A stretch of DNA of 7,646 bases. It comes from CAYLZW01 sp964388085. Its GTDB lineage: Bacteria; Myxococcota; UBA727; CAYLZW01. Positions 5,800 through 7,646 of this stretch are shown here, piece after piece. The notes under the pieces were generated by a model, which saw nothing but the letters and a program-made list of their open reading frames with translations, made no database searches and was not told where the DNA came from. The translations under genes and the position numbers were made by a program. Position 1 is the stretch's first letter; each line of letters begins with the position of its first letter. The stretch lies in assembly GCA_964388085.1 (NCBI GenBank), contig CAYLZW010000276.1:1-7646 (forward strand), given 5' to 3'.

Positions 5800-7056
5800 C
5801 TACTCCTCGACCACCTCACCCGGCTCGCGCAAGAGCAGCACCGTCCCCCAGCTCGCGCCCGCGACGCCCGCGGCGATCCCCACGGTGAGAAGCGAGACGC
5901 CGGTAGCGAAGGCGGGCATCCCCCACGACTCCCACTCCGCCGCCGCGCCATTCACCTCCTGCCAACGACCGCCCGCGAGCGCCGGATACCCGGCCGCCTC
6001 GACGTCGAGCGCGCGGTGGGCGTCGACCGCCGCGCTGTAGCGCAACCACGGCTGCAAGCCGACGACGGCGGTCACCGCCCCGGCCGTCGCGATGACGGCT
6101 CCGAGGCCCGCGACGCTCCAAGGCAGCGCGAGCTCGAGCGGCGAGATCTCCCGCTCGACCGTGATGTCGGCGAGCGGCACGAGGTTCACCTCGATGGCGC
6201 TGACGGCGTCCGCCTTCGCCTCGAAGCGCTGCCGCAGGGGCTCATACCCCTCGGCCTCCGCGCGCAACACATGAGGCCCCGGCAAGAGGCCGGCGATCTT
6301 CTGCAGCGACTGCTGCGCGCTCAGCGGCACCGCGATGCCGTCGACGTACAGGCGCGCGCTGTGGGGCCGCAAGGACACGATCGCGTCACGCGTCAACGCC
6401 CGCTCCGTGAACAGCGCCTCCACGAGCGGGCCCACGTCGGGTGGCGAGCCATCGGCGAGCGTCAGGAGCACCGTCGCCCGCCGCGCCTCCCGGCCCGCGC
6501 TCACGTCGACGAGCCGGAGATCGACGCCGACCTCGCCGCCCTCGATGCCGCCTGCGCGCCCGAGCAGGATGTACGGCACCTCGAGCAGCGCGCCGAGCTG
6601 CAGCGCACAGTCCACCTGGTTGATGTCACAGGCGAGCCCGAGGCCCTTGGCCGCCTCGTACAGCTCGGTCGTCCTGGCCTCGTCTTGCAGGGCGTACGGC
6701 GAGACGCGCGTCACCTGCTCGCGCAGCGCTCGGCTCAAGCGCGCGACGTCGTTGAGCTGCAGCCCCTCCACGCGCAGCGGGACGACCGCGAGCTTCGGCA
6801 CCGGCGCCGGCGGCGGCGCCTCGACGACGGGCGCGACCTCGACGGGCGCGGGCGCCGGTGGACTCTTTTGCTGCGCCTTGCTCCGCTGTCGTCGAGCGCC
6901 GCGCTTGCGCGCGAGGCGCTCGGCGCTCGGCGGAGATGACGACGACGCCCGGGCGGACGGCGGCGCAGGTGACGGAGAGGCGCGCTCCAGCGCGAAGGCC
7001 GACGTGGGCCAGAGCAGGAGCATCGCGAGAGCGAGACGCGCGACGGGTGGCAACAC
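5800..7056 (-). CDS. Exported TolB-like/PEGA-domain membrane protein
   Basis: 418 aa from GTG 7056; ATG 7023 (residue 12) is a possible later start, but it would leave no charged residue before the hydrophobic core. Residues 1-23 form a signal peptide (VARLALAMLLLWPTSAFALE). A Ser/Pro/Arg-rich linker follows to about 87. A TolB/CsgG-like domain spans about 88-215: KLAVVPLRVEGLQ, CDINQVDCALQLGALLEVPYI with the Cys143/Cys150 pair, and GVDLRLVDVSAGRE. The Cys pair followed by 'IG..L....Y...G' is common in myxobacterial TolB-like proteins. A PEGA domain lies at about 226-292 (SLRPHSARLYVDGIAVP, then GLLPGPHVLRAEAEGYEP). Two hydrophobic segments (about 312-334 and 383-408) suggest membrane anchoring. 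PEGA domains are thought to act at the cell envelope. It is divergent from a Ser/Thr kinase gene with only 19 bp between starts, a pairing often seen in myxobacteria. The exact function is unknown. Confidence 0.8.
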   Translation of the reverse strand: MLPPVARLALAMLLLWPTSAFALERASPSPAPPSARASSSSPPSAERLARKRGARRQRSKAQQKSPPAPAPVEVAPVVEAPPPAPVPKLAVVPLRVEGLQLNDVARLSRALREQVTRVSPYALQDEARTTELYEAAKGLGLACDINQVDCALQLGALLEVPYILLGRAGGIEGGEVGVDLRLVDVSAGREARRATVLLTLADGSPPDVGPLVEALFTERALTRDAIVSLRPHSARLYVDGIAVPLSAQQSLQKIAGLLPGPHVLRAEAEGYEPLRQRFEAKADAVSAIEVNLVPLADITVEREISPLELALPWSVAGLGAVIATAGAVTAVVGLQPWLRYSAAVDAHRALDVEAAGYPALAGGRWQEVNGAAAEWESWGMPAFATGVSLLTVGIAAGVAGASWGTVLLLREPGEVVEE

Positions 7057-7075
7057 GAGGGTATGCTACCAGGCC
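7057..7075. promoter_or_regulatory. Very short divergent gap between PEGA gene and kinase gene
   Basis: If the GTG at 7056 and the ATG at 7076 are both correct, only 19 bp separate the two divergent starts. The gap holds GGTATGCTACC (7060-7070), a small inverted repeat with 4-bp arms. On the plus strand TATGCT (7062-7067) resembles a -10 hexamer ending 8 bp before the kinase ATG. No good -35 lies 17 bp upstream. Promoters for each gene would have to reach into the other gene. Confidence 0.3.
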
Positions 7076-7646
7076 ATGTCCGCCCTGGGGGTCAGCCTTC
7101 CGCTGTTGTTCGGCCCTTACGAGCTGCTCGTGCGGCTCGGACACGGCGGTATGGGGCAGGTCTTCCTCGCCCGCCGCGCGACGATGGGGGGCGCCAACAG
7201 CGTCTGCGTGCTGAAGACGCTCAAGCCCGAGCTCGCCGAGGATCCCGAGTACGTCGGCCGCTTCCTCGACGAGGTGCGCACGGTGATGCAGCTCCGCCAC
7301 AGCGGCATCAGCCACGTGTTCGACGCCGGCAACGTGGGCGGCACCTACTACATGGCCATGGAGCACCTCTCGGGCGTCACCGCGCGCGAGCTGTGGAGCG
7401 AGGCGCAGCAGGGCAAGCTCGACCCCGGCCTCGCGCTCACCCTCGTCGAGGACGTGCTGGCCGCGCTCGCCTACGCGCACGCCTTCAAGAGCCCGCTGAG
7501 CGGCGAGCAGCTGAGCGTCGTGCACCGCGACGTCTCGCCGCACAACGTCATCGTGACCTTCGAGGGGGAGGTGAAGCTCATCGACTTTGGCCTCGCCGAG
7601 AGCGTGCTGAAGCCGCTCACCGACCTGACGCGCACGGCGGGGCGGG
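7076..7646 (+). CDS. Hanks-type serine/threonine protein kinase (N-terminal part, 3' end outside window)
   Basis: 190 codons are visible from ATG 7076, and the frame is still open at the window end. It is an ATP-dependent protein kinase of the eukaryotic-like bacterial family. Visible motifs: glycine-rich loop LGHGGMGQVFLA (21-32), catalytic Lys47 in VCVLKTLKPEL, helix-C Glu66 in FLDEVR, hinge-like YYMAMEHLSG (91-100), catalytic loop VVHRDVSPHNVIV (148-160) with Asp152 and Asn157, and LIDFGLAE (168-175) with the DFG Asp170. All residues needed for catalysis are present. The loop has Ser154 where most kinases have Lys (HRDLKPxN); HRDVSPxN is a form common in myxobacterial kinases. There are 12 residues before the start of the domain, so no N-terminal sensor. 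Regions after the activation loop, including any membrane segment or C-terminal sensor, are cut off. The ribosome binding site is poor. Confidence 0.93.
   Translation, partial: MSALGVSLPLLFGPYELLVRLGHGGMGQVFLARRATMGGANSVCVLKTLKPELAEDPEYVGRFLDEVRTVMQLRHSGISHVFDAGNVGGTYYMAMEHLSGVTARELWSEAQQGKLDPGLALTLVEDVLAALAYAHAFKSPLSGEQLSVVHRDVSPHNVIVTFEGEVKLIDFGLAESVLKPLTDLTRTAGR

Noticed and set aside
5688..5951. 88-residue N-terminal extension of the AI-2E permease
   Set aside because: It is Arg/Ser/Cys-rich without structure, overlaps the end of the PEGA gene, and would exceed the usual family length; the ATG at 5687 gives a normal N-terminus.
5641..6939. 432-codon plus-strand open frame opposite the PEGA gene
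   Set aside because: It is Arg/Asp/His-rich shadow sequence with no motif; the opposite strand has a signal peptide, TolB-like and PEGA domains.
6626..7543. 305-codon minus-strand open frame opposite the kinase
   Set aside because: It covers the kinase gene, which has every catalytic motif on the plus strand, and also overlaps the PEGA gene in another frame.

Overview
The window is about 70% GC with dense coding on both strands. It looks like part of the chromosome of a large-genome myxobacterium or a close relative (Myxococcota). The reasons are the gene content (an ECF-type sigma/anti-sigma pair, a Hanks-type Ser/Thr kinase with an HRDVSP catalytic loop, a TolB-like plus PEGA-domain envelope protein), the strong G/C bias at third codon positions, and the many long antisense open frames. 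The assignment is an inference from style and content; there is no rRNA or other marker gene.

Left part, 1-1897, plus strand: the last 40 codons of an RNA polymerase sigma factor, then a 123-bp gap with a 15-bp direct repeat, then a membrane-bound anti-sigma-like protein with three tandem copies of its cytoplasmic module, then a small secreted protein whose start overlaps the anti-sigma stop (ATGA). This reads as one regulatory operon: sigma factor, its probable membrane-tethered inhibitor, and an exported protein of unknown role.

Middle, 1902-4529: a minus-strand membrane sulfatase/phosphotransferase-fold protein with about seven N-terminal membrane segments and an extracytoplasmic alkaline-phosphatase-superfamily domain. 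It is divergent from a small plus-strand protein with a Cys/His zinc-binding motif. The gap between them holds a 16-bp palindrome (CCAGAC-ATCC-GTCTGG).

Right part, 4545-7646: an AI-2E/PerM-family permease and, upstream on the same minus strand, an exported TolB-like/PEGA protein with two C-terminal hydrophobic segments. Nearly back to back with the latter is the plus-strand N-terminal part of a Ser/Thr protein kinase, cut by the window end at residue 190.

No tRNA, rRNA, insertion sequence, phage gene or CRISPR array was seen, and no gap between genes exceeds about 125 bp. Nothing here is clearly a new defence or biosynthetic system. The most unusual items are the triplicated anti-sigma module, the repeat and chained mini-ORFs before it, the threonine at the sulfatase nucleophile position, and the two compact divergent promoter regions.
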